The notes under the pieces are model-generated. The model was not told where the DNA came from and searched no databases. It worked only from the letters and a program-made list of their open reading frames with translations. The translations under genes were made by a program, and so were the position numbers. From Sphingomonas phyllosphaerae (GTDB lineage Bacteria; Pseudomonadota; Alphaproteobacteria; Sphingomonadales; Sphingomonadaceae), in assembly GCA_036946405.1 (NCBI GenBank), contig JAQIJC010000001.1, forward strand, positions 2,115,001 through 2,179,000: DNA of 64,000 bases. Reading direction: 5' to 3'. Shown piece by piece: positions 18,301 through 26,602 of this stretch; within the stretch, counting starts at the first letter, position 1, and every line of letters begins with the position of its first letter.

Positions 18301-21300
18301 GCACGTTCGCGGGCAAGGATGTCGGCATCGGCAAGGCGGTGACCGCGACCGGCTATACGATCTCCGGGACGGCCGCGGGCAATTACACGCTGGTGCAGCC
18401 GACCGGCCTGACCGCGGACATTACCGCAAAGGCGCTGACGATCACCGGCACGACGATCGCCGGCAAGGCCTATGACGGCACCACCACCGCGGGTACGCTG
18501 ACGCTCGGCATGGTGACCGGTTTCGTTGATTCGGAAGCGGTTACCGTGACCGGGACAGCGGGGGCGCTGTCGGACAAGAACGCCGGCACTCGCACGGCGA
18601 GCGTCAGTTATGCGCTGACGGGCGGCACGAACGGCGGGCAGCCGGACAATTACACGCTGGCCGCCGATACGGTGACGACGACCGTCTCGCCCAGGGCACT
18701 ATCGATCAGCGGCACGACGCTGGCGAGCCGCGAATATGACCGGACCACCACGGCGGGCGCCGTGACGCTGGGCACCGTGACCGACTGGGTGGGCAACGAG
18801 CGGGTGACGGTCACCGGCACAGCGGGCGCGCTGTCGAGCAAGAACATCCGCGACAATCCGACTGCCACGGTCAGCTACGCGCTGATGGGCGGCACGAACG
18901 GCGGGCAGCCGGACAATTATACGCTGGCCAGCCAGACCGTCGGTCAGACGCTTACGCCCAAGGCGCTGACGATCGGCGGTTCGTTCACCGCGCAGAACAA
19001 GACCTATGACGGCACCACGGTCGCGGCCATCGACACCGCCGGGCTGACGCTGGCGGGCAAGATCAACGGCGACGACGTCAACCTGAACGTCAGCGGCGCG
19101 ACGGGCAGCTTCGACAGCAGGAACGTCGCGTACGACGGCAGCGGCAATGTCATCGCGCGGACGGTGACGCTCAGCACGTCCGGGTCGATCACGGGTGTCG
19201 ATACGAGCAACTACAGCTTCTCGGCGAGTGCGCCGACGGCGACGGCGAAGATCACGCCGCAGGCGCTGACGCTGACCTATACGGCGGATGCGGCGCAATC
19301 GGTCTATGGCACGACGGTTTCCGCGGTGTCGGGCACGGTGTCGGGCAACGCGTTCGCCGCGGGCGAGGGCGTCGCCGACCTCGGCGGCAGCGCCAGCTGG
19401 ACGACGCCGGTTACCGCAACGACCGGGGTCGGGCATCATGCGATCGCCGGTTCGGGGCTGACCAGCGGGAACTATACGATCATCGCGCAGCAGGCGGCCG
19501 GCAATGCCACCGCTTATGAGGTGGCCAGGGCGGCGCTGACGGTCACGGGCGACCGCGGATCGTCGATCTACAACGGCGCGGCGCAGACCAATGGCTTCAC
19601 CACGAGCGGGCTGGTCAACGGCGACAAGGTGACGTCTGTGTCGGGTCTGGCATCGGGTACGAACGCCGGCATCTATGCCGACAGCCTTTCGGGGGCGAGC
19701 GGCACCGGGTTGTCGAACTACACGATCGCCTACACCAACGGCGCGCTGACGATCGACAAGAGAGCGCTGACGCTGACCTATACCGCGGCGGCGGCGACCT
19801 CGGTCTACGGCTCGGCCCCGGCGAGCGTCACGGGCAACGTGTCCGGATCGAACTTCGCCGGCAATGAAACCATCGCCGACCTCGGCGGCAGCGCCAGCTG
19901 GACGACGCCGGTTACCGCAACGACCGGGGTCGGGCATCATGCGATCGCCGGTTCGGGGCTGACCAGCGGGAACTATACGATCACCGCGCAGCAGGCGGCC
20001 GGCAATGCCACCGCTTATGAGGTGACCAGGGCGGCGTTGCGGGTCACCGCGACCGACGCGAGCAAGACCTATGACGGGCAGGGCTATTCCGGCGGCAACG
20101 GCGTATCCTATCTGGGCTTCGTCAACGGCGAAACCGACACCGTGCTTGGCGGCACGCTGTCCTACGCCGGCACGTCGCAAGGGGCGGTCAACGCGGGCAG
20201 CTACGTCATCACGCCGAACGGCCTGACCGCCAGCAATTACGCGATCACGTTCGTCGACGGTGCGCTGGTCGTCGGCAAGGCGGCATTGACGGTCACGGCG
20301 AAGGATGCGTCGCGGACCTACGACGGGCAGTCGTGGTCGGGCGGCAACGGCGTCGATTACAACGGCTTCGTCAACCACGAGACGGATGCGGTGCTCGGCG
20401 GCGCGCTGTCCTATGCCGGCAGTGCGCAGGGGGCGGTCCGGGCCGGCCGATACGGCATCGACGTCAGCGGGCTGACGTCGAACAATTACGCGTTCACCTA
20501 TGTCGGCGGGCATCTGGTGGTCGATCCCCGCGTCGTGGCGCTGACCGGCCGGCTCACCGCCACCAGCAAGGTGTATGACGCCGGCGTCGTGGCCACGGTC
20601 GACACCACCGGGTTGAGATTGTCGAACACGGTCGCGAACGACGATGTGCAGCTGAATCTCGGCGGCGCGACCGGCACGTTCGCCGACAGGAACGTCGGTA
20701 CGGGCAAGACCGTGACGTTGAGCACGGCCGGGGCGCTGACCGGCCGGGATGCGGGCAATTACACCTTCATCACCACGGCCGCGCCGACCGCGACCGCCGA
20801 CATCACGCCGGCGACGCTGGCGGTGTCGGGTGTCACGGCGGCCAGCCGCACCTATGACGCGACGAGAGTGGCGCGCCTGTCGGGTGGGTCGGTGACCGCG
20901 CTGGGCAGCGATGCGGTGAGCCTGTCGACGTCGGCCGCCAGCGGCACGTTCGCGGACAAGAACGTCGGCGTCGGCAAGGCGGTGACCGCGACGGGCTATA
21001 CGATCTCGGGGGTGGATGCCGGCAATTACACGTTGGAGCAGCCGACCGGGCTGACGGCGGACGTTATCAAGGCGAGCCTGTCGGTGACCGGCGTGAGCGC
21101 CGCGAGCCGGATCTATGACGCGACGACGGCGGCGAGCCTGTCGGGTGGGTCGGTGACCGCGCTGCGCAGCGACACGGTGAGTCTGTCGACCTTGGCCGCG
21201 AGCGGCACGTTCGCGGACAAGCACGTCGGGACCGGCAAGGCGGTCACGGCGACGGGCTATACGATCTCCGGGACGGACGCGGGCAATTACACGCTGGCCC

Positions 21301-24300
21301 AGCCGACCGGGCTGACGGCGGACATCACAAAGGCGAATTTGGCGGTGACCGGCGTGAGCGCTGTGAGCCGGGTCTATGACGCGACGACGGCGGCAAGCCT
21401 GTCGGGTGGGTCAGTAACCGCGCTGCGCGGCGACACGGTGAGCCTGTCGACCTTGGGCGCGAGCGGCACGTTCGCGGACAAGAATGTCGGCAGCGTCAAG
21501 GCGGTCACGGCGACGGGCTATACGATCTCCGGGACGGACTCGGGCAATTACACGCTGGTCCAGCCGACCGGGCTGACGGCGGACATTACAAAGGCGAATC
21601 TCGCGGTGACCGGCGTGCGCGCCACGAACCGGGTCTATGACGCGACGACGGCGGCGCGCCTGTCGGGCGGGTCGGTGAGCGCGCTGGGCAGCGACTCGGT
21701 GAGCCTGTCGACCTCTGCCGCAAGCGGCACGTTCGCGGACAAGCATGTCGGCACCGGCAAGGCGGTGACGGCGACGGGCTATGCGATCTCGGGGACGGAC
21801 GCGGGCAATTACACGCTGGTGCAGCCGACCGGGCTGACGGCGACCATCACGCCGATGGCGCTATCGGTGGCGGGCGTGACCGTTGCCGACAAGGTCTATG
21901 ATGCGACGACGGCGGCGACCGTCTCGGGCGGTTCGGTCACCGCGCTGGCGGGCGATGCGGTCACGCTGGTGACGTCCAATGCCAGCGGTGCGTTCGCCGA
22001 CAAGAATGCCGGCGTGCGCAAGGCGGTGGACGTCTCCGGCTTTGCGCTGTCCGGGGCGGACGCCGGCAATTACACCTTGCTGCAGCCGATCGGTCTGGCC
22101 GCGGCGATCAACGCGCGCACGCTGAGTGTCGCGGGCAGCTTCTCCGCACAGTCCAAGGTGTACGACGCCACGACGAACGCCGCGGTCGACGCGCGCGGCC
22201 TGAACCTGCTGAACGCCGTCGCTCGGGACGATGTCCGATTGAACCTGCAAGGCGCGAGCGGCACGTTCGCGGACAAGAACGTCGGCAGCAACAAGGTCGT
22301 GACGCTGAGCCTTGCCGGGGCGCTGGCCGGCGTGGACGCCGCCAACTACCGCCTCGCGACGGCGACCGCTTCCTCGACCGCGGCGATATCGCCAGCGAGC
22401 CTGGCGGTCACCGGCGTCGCCACGATCAACAAGGTCTACGACGCGACCGACGTCGTTTGGCTGACCGGCGGCTCGGTGCAGGCGCTCGGTCGCGACGCCG
22501 TGTCGCTGGTGACCGCAGGCGCCTCCGGGAGGATGAACGACAAGAACGTCGGTACCGCCAAGGCGGTGACGGCGACCGGTTATGCGCTGAGCGGGGCGGA
22601 CGCGGGCAATTACGCGATCGTCCAGCCGGTCGGCCTGACGGTCGATGTTGCACGAGCCGGTCTGATGGTGAGGGACATGACGATCACGAAGAAGACCTAT
22701 GATGCCACCGCCGGGGCGACGGTGGCGGGCGGCAGCGTGCAGCCGCTGGGCGGCGACGACGTCCGTCTGAACACGTCGGCAGTCGACGCCCGCTTCGCCG
22801 ACAAGAATGCCGGCAGCGGCAAGGCGGTGCGGGTCAGCGGCCTCACGCTGACCGGGACGGACGCGTTGAACTATGAGGTGCTCGCGCCGACCAACCTGGT
22901 TGGCGAGATCGAACCCGCCCGGCTCGCGGTTGTCGGGGCCGGAGCGCAGGGCAGGGCCTATGATGCGAGCACGGTCGTCGGCGTGTCGGGCGGCAGCGTG
23001 ACACCCCTCGGCAGCGACATCGTCTCGCTGAACGCCACCCACGCGGTGGGCGCGCTGGCCGACAAGAATGCCGGCGCCGGCAAGACCGTAACCGTGTCGG
23101 GCTTCACCCTATCCGGTGCCGACGCGGCCAATTACACCGTGGTCCAGCCCGGCGGAATGACGGTCGACATCACCCCCGCGAGCCTTTCCATCTCCGGGAT
23201 CACGGCAGTCGGCAAGGTCTACGACGGCAGCACATCGGTCGCGCTGACCGGCGGGATGGTGACCGCGCTCGGCCCGGATATCGTCGCCTTGGTCACCACC
23301 GGCGCAACGGCCAATTTCGACAGCAAGAACGTCGGCGCGAACAAGGCGGTGACGGTGTCGGGTTACGCCCTGACCGGTCCCGACGCGGGCAATTACAGCC
23401 TCGTCCAACCGACCGGGCTGACGACCAGCGTCACGCGCCTGGCAAGCGTCACCTGGACGGGCAAGGGTGACGGCAAGAACTGGTTCGATCCGGCGAACTG
23501 GGCGGGCGGCGCGATACCCGACGGAAGTAACGTGGCGGACGTCGTGCTGCCGGCGGCGACGAAGCTGACGTTCGACAGCACGCAGCAGGTGTCGATCGAC
23601 CGCCTCGTCACCTCGCCCGATGCCGATACCGTGCCGAGCGGCACGGACACGGTGCTGGATCTGCTGCGCGGCAACCTCGTGGTCGACAAGGACCTGACCA
23701 TCGACACGCTGGTACAGCGCGGCGGCGGGCTGACAGGTGCCGGCTCGGTCACGGTGCTCGACAGCTTCACCCAGACCGGTGGTTCGATCGTGATGAAGGG
23801 CGACGTTTCCGTCTATCAGGGGAGCGGCGATCTGGAGACGCTGTCCGTGTCCGGTCGTGACATAACGCTGACCGGCACGCAGGCGGTGCGCGTGCGTGAC
23901 ACGAATGCCTCGCGCGATCTGACGATCGTCGCCGGCGGCGATGCGGTTCTGGGTGGTCCGACGAAGGTCGGGCGCAATCTGTCGGTGACGGCGGGGCAGA
24001 GCGGCACCGGTGCGATCACGCAGGATCAGTACGTCACCGTCTCGGGCGACGCCGTAGTGAAGTCGGTGGGGGACATCACCCTCAGCAACACCGGCAATCA
24101 TTTCGGCGGGACCGTCTCGTGCACGTCGACGAGCGGCAAGATCGCGGGGGCGTGCACGTCAGGTGGCGCGATCGATCAGCTGCGTGGGCTGGCGGACAAG
24201 ATCGTCGGCCGCGCCGCGACGGTCGGCGCGGTGTCGGCGGGGCGTCTCAGCACGTCGACGGGAACGGGCAACCTGGTTGCGGGCGGGCTGGTCGCAGGAT

Positions 24301-24590
24301 CGACCTCCACGGCGGATGTCCTGACGTCTGCCGCCCCGGCTTATGAAGCGCCGGCCAAGGCCGATACCGGACGCGCCAACGCCGGTGCCGCCGAAGTCCT
24401 GTCCACCGCACCCACCGGCGTCACGAGTGCCGACGGCGCCGGTCGGATGCTCGCCGATACCGACGCGATGGGGAAGGCCGACACGACCTATGTGACCGCG
24501 CGCTTTGACGAAAAGGATGATGGTGCGGCCTATCACCGCGTGCTGCCGCGCGCGAACCTGGGCGATGACGTGTACTACGTCGGCAACTGA
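15240..24590 (+). CDS. giant adhesin, C-terminal part (YDG/MBG repeats), downstream of the frameshift
   Basis: A 3,116-aa frame with no ribosome-binding site or signal peptide of its own. Its first residues (MAVGAMYDGG...SGAVYLFGI) finish the FG-GAP unit broken in the preceding ORF, so it is the continuation of the TpsA gene. Order of parts: end of the FG-GAP array, a beta-helix-like stretch (~30-270), about 28 YDG and MBG immunoglobulin-like modules (~275-2,730) marked by K(V/T)YDG/A, SSKDVGSY and NYTL, then a 'WTGKGDGKNWFDPANW' segment and a beta-solenoid tail ending VLPRANLGDDVYYVGN. No LPXTG, autotransporter barrel or ShdA-like release motif is seen. If the frameshift is real this part is untranslated, or translated only by re-initiation. 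Confidence 0.85.
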   Translation: MAVGAMYDGGAANVSSQSGAVYLFGIAGSDGVSLNQTYALTPADTVTVGAAAISAQLASGTAVTLQASNDITVNKPITVFGTPSSVGALTLQAGRSILLNASITTKGGNVGLIANDLTSYGVIPEHRDAGRAVITMAAGTAIDAGTAGNVNIGMLSGVSSSNLLGDITLNSITGKAILITSGINYSGNAIILNSGARLTASDTGFALDLMAEKLTNNAGAAALSAPNGYWQVWTNSPTGDYVNGLPFDFKTYNAAQHLVQDAGKNGLIYLGAPTLTATLGAVTKTYDGTTAATLPAGAVTCTVCAFTGDAVTGYGADTITGYTSTTGTFNSKDVGAGNKTVTFRKADVAITATSNGKPVYGYRLSSNLQNTGSTIATAPLSVTATAASKTYDGTAWSGGNGVTYAGFVNGETDAVLGGTLGYAGTAQGATNAGSYAITPNGLTSSNYAITFVDGALTVNKAALALVYTANAATSVYGATPATLGGTVTGTGFVPNESVTDLGGAAVWASPVATTSAAGTYGITGSGVTSGNYTITASQAAANSSAYTVTKAALTVTGDTTTHVYTGAAQANGFTTSGLVNDDTVTGVSGLASGTNAGTYADSLSAATGTGLSNYTIAYTNGALTITRKALSIGAPTIADKVYDGTTAAGTLTVGSLSGLVGSETLSVSGAAAALSSKDVGSYTTTVGYTLNNGSGSASNYTLAASTGVAAAITAKALTIGAPSIADKVYNGTTAAGVLTVGSLSGLIGSETLSVSGAAAALSSKDVGSYTTTVGYTLNNGSGSASNYTLAASTGVAAAITAKALTIGAPSIADKVYNGTTAAGVLTVGSLSGLVGSETLSVSGAAAALSSKDVGSYTTTVGYTLNNGSGSASNYTLAASTGVAAAITAKALTIGAPSIADKVYNGTTAAGVLTVGSLSGLIGSETLSVSGAAAALSSKDVGSYTTTVGYTLNNGSGSASNYTLAASTGVAAKITAAALSITGAAATSKTYDGNIVAALVGGSLSGVVSGETVNLSISGASGTFAGKDVGIGKAVTATGYTISGTAAGNYTLVQPTGLTADITAKALTITGTTIAGKAYDGTTTAGTLTLGMVTGFVDSEAVTVTGTAGALSDKNAGTRTASVSYALTGGTNGGQPDNYTLAADTVTTTVSPRALSISGTTLASREYDRTTTAGAVTLGTVTDWVGNERVTVTGTAGALSSKNIRDNPTATVSYALMGGTNGGQPDNYTLASQTVGQTLTPKALTIGGSFTAQNKTYDGTTVAAIDTAGLTLAGKINGDDVNLNVSGATGSFDSRNVAYDGSGNVIARTVTLSTSGSITGVDTSNYSFSASAPTATAKITPQALTLTYTADAAQSVYGTTVSAVSGTVSGNAFAAGEGVADLGGSASWTTPVTATTGVGHHAIAGSGLTSGNYTIIAQQAAGNATAYEVARAALTVTGDRGSSIYNGAAQTNGFTTSGLVNGDKVTSVSGLASGTNAGIYADSLSGASGTGLSNYTIAYTNGALTIDKRALTLTYTAAAATSVYGSAPASVTGNVSGSNFAGNETIADLGGSASWTTPVTATTGVGHHAIAGSGLTSGNYTITAQQAAGNATAYEVTRAALRVTATDASKTYDGQGYSGGNGVSYLGFVNGETDTVLGGTLSYAGTSQGAVNAGSYVITPNGLTASNYAITFVDGALVVGKAALTVTAKDASRTYDGQSWSGGNGVDYNGFVNHETDAVLGGALSYAGSAQGAVRAGRYGIDVSGLTSNNYAFTYVGGHLVVDPRVVALTGRLTATSKVYDAGVVATVDTTGLRLSNTVANDDVQLNLGGATGTFADRNVGTGKTVTLSTAGALTGRDAGNYTFITTAAPTATADITPATLAVSGVTAASRTYDATRVARLSGGSVTALGSDAVSLSTSAASGTFADKNVGVGKAVTATGYTISGVDAGNYTLEQPTGLTADVIKASLSVTGVSAASRIYDATTAASLSGGSVTALRSDTVSLSTLAASGTFADKHVGTGKAVTATGYTISGTDAGNYTLAQPTGLTADITKANLAVTGVSAVSRVYDATTAASLSGGSVTALRGDTVSLSTLGASGTFADKNVGSVKAVTATGYTISGTDSGNYTLVQPTGLTADITKANLAVTGVRATNRVYDATTAARLSGGSVSALGSDSVSLSTSAASGTFADKHVGTGKAVTATGYAISGTDAGNYTLVQPTGLTATITPMALSVAGVTVADKVYDATTAATVSGGSVTALAGDAVTLVTSNASGAFADKNAGVRKAVDVSGFALSGADAGNYTLLQPIGLAAAINARTLSVAGSFSAQSKVYDATTNAAVDARGLNLLNAVARDDVRLNLQGASGTFADKNVGSNKVVTLSLAGALAGVDAANYRLATATASSTAAISPASLAVTGVATINKVYDATDVVWLTGGSVQALGRDAVSLVTAGASGRMNDKNVGTAKAVTATGYALSGADAGNYAIVQPVGLTVDVARAGLMVRDMTITKKTYDATAGATVAGGSVQPLGGDDVRLNTSAVDARFADKNAGSGKAVRVSGLTLTGTDALNYEVLAPTNLVGEIEPARLAVVGAGAQGRAYDASTVVGVSGGSVTPLGSDIVSLNATHAVGALADKNAGAGKTVTVSGFTLSGADAANYTVVQPGGMTVDITPASLSISGITAVGKVYDGSTSVALTGGMVTALGPDIVALVTTGATANFDSKNVGANKAVTVSGYALTGPDAGNYSLVQPTGLTTSVTRLASVTWTGKGDGKNWFDPANWAGGAIPDGSNVADVVLPAATKLTFDSTQQVSIDRLVTSPDADTVPSGTDTVLDLLRGNLVVDKDLTIDTLVQRGGGLTGAGSVTVLDSFTQTGGSIVMKGDVSVYQGSGDLETLSVSGRDITLTGTQAVRVRDTNASRDLTIVAGGDAVLGGPTKVGRNLSVTAGQSGTGAITQDQYVTVSGDAVVKSVGDITLSNTGNHFGGTVSCTSTSGKIAGACTSGGAIDQLRGLADKIVGRAATVGAVSAGRLSTSTGTGNLVAGGLVAGSTSTADVLTSAAPAYEAPAKADTGRANAGAAEVLSTAPTGVTSADGAGRMLADTDAMGKADTTYVTARFDEKDDGAAYHRVLPRANLGDDVYYVGN
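17121..18164 (+). repeat. four near-identical 261-bp tandem repeats in A-B-A-B order
   Basis: Units begin at 17121, 17382, 17643 and 17904, each 261 bp (87 codons). Units 1 and 3 share GGTCTGGTCGG and TCGTCCAAGG. Units 2 and 4 share GGGCTGATCGGCAGC and TCAAGCAAGG. The pattern shows that a 522-bp two-unit block was copied once very recently. The end of unit 4 diverges. Confidence 0.93.
19372..20034 (+). repeat. pair of near-identical ~160-bp segments, 501 bp apart
   Basis: Bases 19372-19533 and 19873-20034 are almost the same (start TCGCCGACCTCGGCGGCAGC), with a few differences such as ATCATCGCG/ATCACCGCG and GTGGCC/GTGACC. They encode the second half of two MBG-type modules. The local identity is much higher than in the flanking modules, which suggests gene conversion or recent duplication. 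Confidence 0.85.
20822..21865 (+). repeat. second set of four 261-bp tandem repeats
   Basis: Units start near 20822, 21083, 21344 and 21605, read from the recurring GGTGACCGGCGTG-type motif. Each encodes VYDATTAA, LSGGSVTAL, ASGTFADK and ATGYTISG. They are clearly similar but less identical than the 17.1-18.2 kb set, and have the same 261-bp period. Confidence 0.85.
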
Positions 24591-24600
24591 GCGACGGACC

Positions 24601-25800
24601 ATGGTTGCACATCTTCGTTCCAGCGTGCGGGCGATATCGCTGTTCGTCGGAGCCTGGTTGGCGATGCCGGACAGCTGCGCCGCGGCGCCGCCCGCGCCAT
24701 CGGCAATCGCCGCTCATGGCAATTGGGCGGTCCGGTGTGGTCGCGTGGGCGCGCGCGCCGGCTTTTGTGAAATCGCGCAACAGGTTGAAAGCAATTTCAA
24801 AGAGCGCCCGGTGCTCCTGTTGTCGCTAAGTTGCGTGGCTGAACAACGACGGTGCGCAATCGAAGCGGAGTTGCCGCCGCGGTTGCGGACAGGTCAAGTG
24901 GTGCTGTTTCAAGAGGATGAGGAGAAGCCCCTCGAATTGCCGATGATCGATTGCGACGCCGCTCGTTGCCTTGCGGGAGCCGTGTTGCCCTTCGAAACCG
25001 CGGCGACGATCGCGCGGGCGCGCCGGTTGAAGATAACGTTCGATGACCCAAAAGCGGGACGTCTGAACATTCCTTTGACGGTGAATGGTCTGGCGGATGC
25101 TATCGCCGACATGATCGGGCGCAACACTGTGATCGCGGCGCAAGGCGTAAGTAATTCAACACAGACAAGGAAAGATACGATGACCCCGTTCCTGGCCGCG
25201 ACGGCGCTGGCTTCGGCGATCACGCCGCCAGCCGCCACTCCGCCGAAATCCGTTGCTACCGCTGCGCCGGCACAATCGACGGCTGCCCCGAAGAGCGAAC
25301 ATTATGGCGACTGGTCGGTGCTGTGTGTCGATCGCACCGACTTACCGCCGTGCGAGGCGGTGCAGGGGCTGCAACCCAAGGACGCGGCGAGCCAGCCGTT
25401 GCGCTTCTCCTTCGCCTATGCCGGGCAGGGGGATCGGTACGGCGTCCAGTTCCAGGTGCCGCTCGGCATTCTGGTTCAGGTGCAGCCGCTGATCCGGCTC
25501 GACGACAAGACCGACCTCTCCGATTTCCGCGTCACGCGCTGCGAAGCCGAAGGCTGCTTCATCGATCGCGTGATGACGAAAGCGGAGCTGGAGCCGTTCT
25601 TCAAGGCCGCCAAGGGGCTGGTCGCGGTTGCCGATCGCGCGGGAAAGCCGGTCGTCCTGCCGTTGTCGCTCAACGGCTTCGCGCAGGCGATGCAGGTGAT
25701 GACGACGCGCAACCAGGCGTGGAGCGCCAAGCATCCGGCGCCCGCCGCAACCACTCCACCTCCCGCCAAGGCTCCGATCACCCTCGGCAAACAACAATAA
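24601..25800 (+). CDS. exported protein with two tandem IalB (invasion-associated locus B) domains
   Basis: A 399-aa protein starting at the ATG 10 nt after the adhesin stop codon. A signal peptide is visible (MVAHLRSSVRAISLFVGAW...SCAAA). Residues ~45-185 form a first IalB domain (GNWAVRCG, CEIAQQ, LSCVAEQRRC, DCDAARCLA). Residues ~235-370 form a second (YGDWSVLCVDR, CEAVQGL, VTRCEAEGCFIDRV, LSLNGF), with the paired cysteines of the family. IalB proteins are periplasmic or envelope proteins of unclear function, first linked to host-cell invasion in Bartonella. The link between the two domains looks like a second signal peptide (MTPFLAATALASAITPP) behind AAGGAAAG at 25167, so two genes may have fused, or an internal start may also be used. 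Confidence 0.85.
   Translation: MVAHLRSSVRAISLFVGAWLAMPDSCAAAPPAPSAIAAHGNWAVRCGRVGARAGFCEIAQQVESNFKERPVLLLSLSCVAEQRRCAIEAELPPRLRTGQVVLFQEDEEKPLELPMIDCDAARCLAGAVLPFETAATIARARRLKITFDDPKAGRLNIPLTVNGLADAIADMIGRNTVIAAQGVSNSTQTRKDTMTPFLAATALASAITPPAATPPKSVATAAPAQSTAAPKSEHYGDWSVLCVDRTDLPPCEAVQGLQPKDAASQPLRFSFAYAGQGDRYGVQFQVPLGILVQVQPLIRLDDKTDLSDFRVTRCEAEGCFIDRVMTKAELEPFFKAAKGLVAVADRAGKPVVLPLSLNGFAQAMQVMTTRNQAWSAKHPAPAATTPPPAKAPITLGKQQ
25167..25182 (+). promoter_or_regulatory. internal Shine-Dalgarno and in-frame ATG within the tandem IalB gene
   Basis: AAGGAAAG is followed by ATG at 25180, in frame with the larger ORF. The next residues are hydrophobic and alanine-rich like a signal peptide. Initiation here would give a separate exported single-domain IalB protein of 206 aa. 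Confidence 0.45.
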
Positions 25801-25818
25801 GCCAAAGGACCAAGCCCG

Positions 25819-26574
25819 ATGCTTCCGATGACCAGTGCGCCGCTTCCGCGTTTCTATCGCTTCGTCACGCCGTTGATCAGCAGGCTTCACCGCCACCTGA
25901 CCTATGAGATGCCCGAAACGCCCGATTACACCTTTGCCGCGCGCGCCGAGACGATCGACCTGACGATCGATGAGTTTCCGGCAGCGATCATGCATTACCC
26001 GATCGTGTTCGGTGGCGGCGACGCGTTGCGCCCGATGGTGCTGACGGGCCAGCCGGACACGCAGCGGAACCAGTTCATCAATGACGACGGTTCGTGGCGC
26101 GACAAGGCCTATATCCCGGCCTATGTGCGGCGTTATCCGTTCCTGCTGGCGCGTCTCGATCCCGAAGTCGACGAAATGAGCCTGTGCTTCGACGGCGCCT
26201 GTCCGTGGCTGCGCGACCATGACGAAGGCAATCTGTTCAGCGACGGCGACAATCCCAGCGAGACGACGCGGCAGATCCTCGAATTTTGTCAGAATTACGA
26301 GGCAGCGGTGCGCCGGACGCGCTTCTTCATCGACGAACTGCTGGAACTCGAGCTGTTGGTGGATCTGGTGCGTGTCGACAGTGCAGGGCGTGCGGTGCCC
26401 GTGAAAGGGTTCAGCATGGTCGACGAGGAGCGCCTGCGGCAATTGCGTGCAGAACCGCTACGCAAGTTGATGAGCACGGGCGCGCAGGCGGCGATCTTCG
26501 CGCACCTCTTCTCGCTGCGTCACCTCGGCCAGCGCCTGGCGGTCGGCACTACCGAAACGACCGAAGCAGCTTGA
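25819..26574 (+). CDS. SapC family protein (first of two)
   Basis: A 251-aa protein with AAAGGA 9 nt before its ATG, 18 nt after the IalB gene. Family features: an N-terminal FYRxVTPLxSxLH, DEFPAAIMHYPIVF, the strongly conserved YIPAYVRRYPFLLA near residue 100, GNLFSDG, and KGFSMVDEERLRQL near the C-terminus. There is no signal peptide or membrane segment, so it looks cytoplasmic. SapC proteins are named after an S-layer-related locus, but their biochemical role is not established. Its place directly behind a secreted adhesin suggests a part in making or exporting surface protein (inference). Confidence 0.88.
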   Translation: MLPMTSAPLPRFYRFVTPLISRLHRHLTYEMPETPDYTFAARAETIDLTIDEFPAAIMHYPIVFGGGDALRPMVLTGQPDTQRNQFINDDGSWRDKAYIPAYVRRYPFLLARLDPEVDEMSLCFDGACPWLRDHDEGNLFSDGDNPSETTRQILEFCQNYEAAVRRTRFFIDELLELELLVDLVRVDSAGRAVPVKGFSMVDEERLRQLRAEPLRKLMSTGAQAAIFAHLFSLRHLGQRLAVGTTETTEAA

Positions 26575-26602
26575 TCCCTATAGCCCAGGCGAAGTGATAG
26601 AT

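Larger units (their letters stand above)
16060..23436 (+). repeat. array of about 28 YDG/MBG modules in the adhesin
   Basis: Modules of about 75-90 residues, each begun by a (S/D/N)K(T/V)YDG, VYDATT, VYNGTT or SVYG motif and closed by GNYTL or SNYTI. Most match the YDG type; units near 16.6, 16.9, 19.3, 19.6 and 19.8 kb match the MBG type (TSVYG..P, YxGAAQxNGF). Such modules form stalks in large surface proteins. Similarity is high locally and falls with distance, as expected from growth by tandem duplication. Confidence 0.85.

Noticed and set aside
18699..21224. An 841-codon antisense frame over the adhesin repeats
   Set aside because: It arises from the low stop-codon frequency of G+C-rich repeats; there is no start signal or family-like sequence, and the + frame shows clear YDG/MBG modules.
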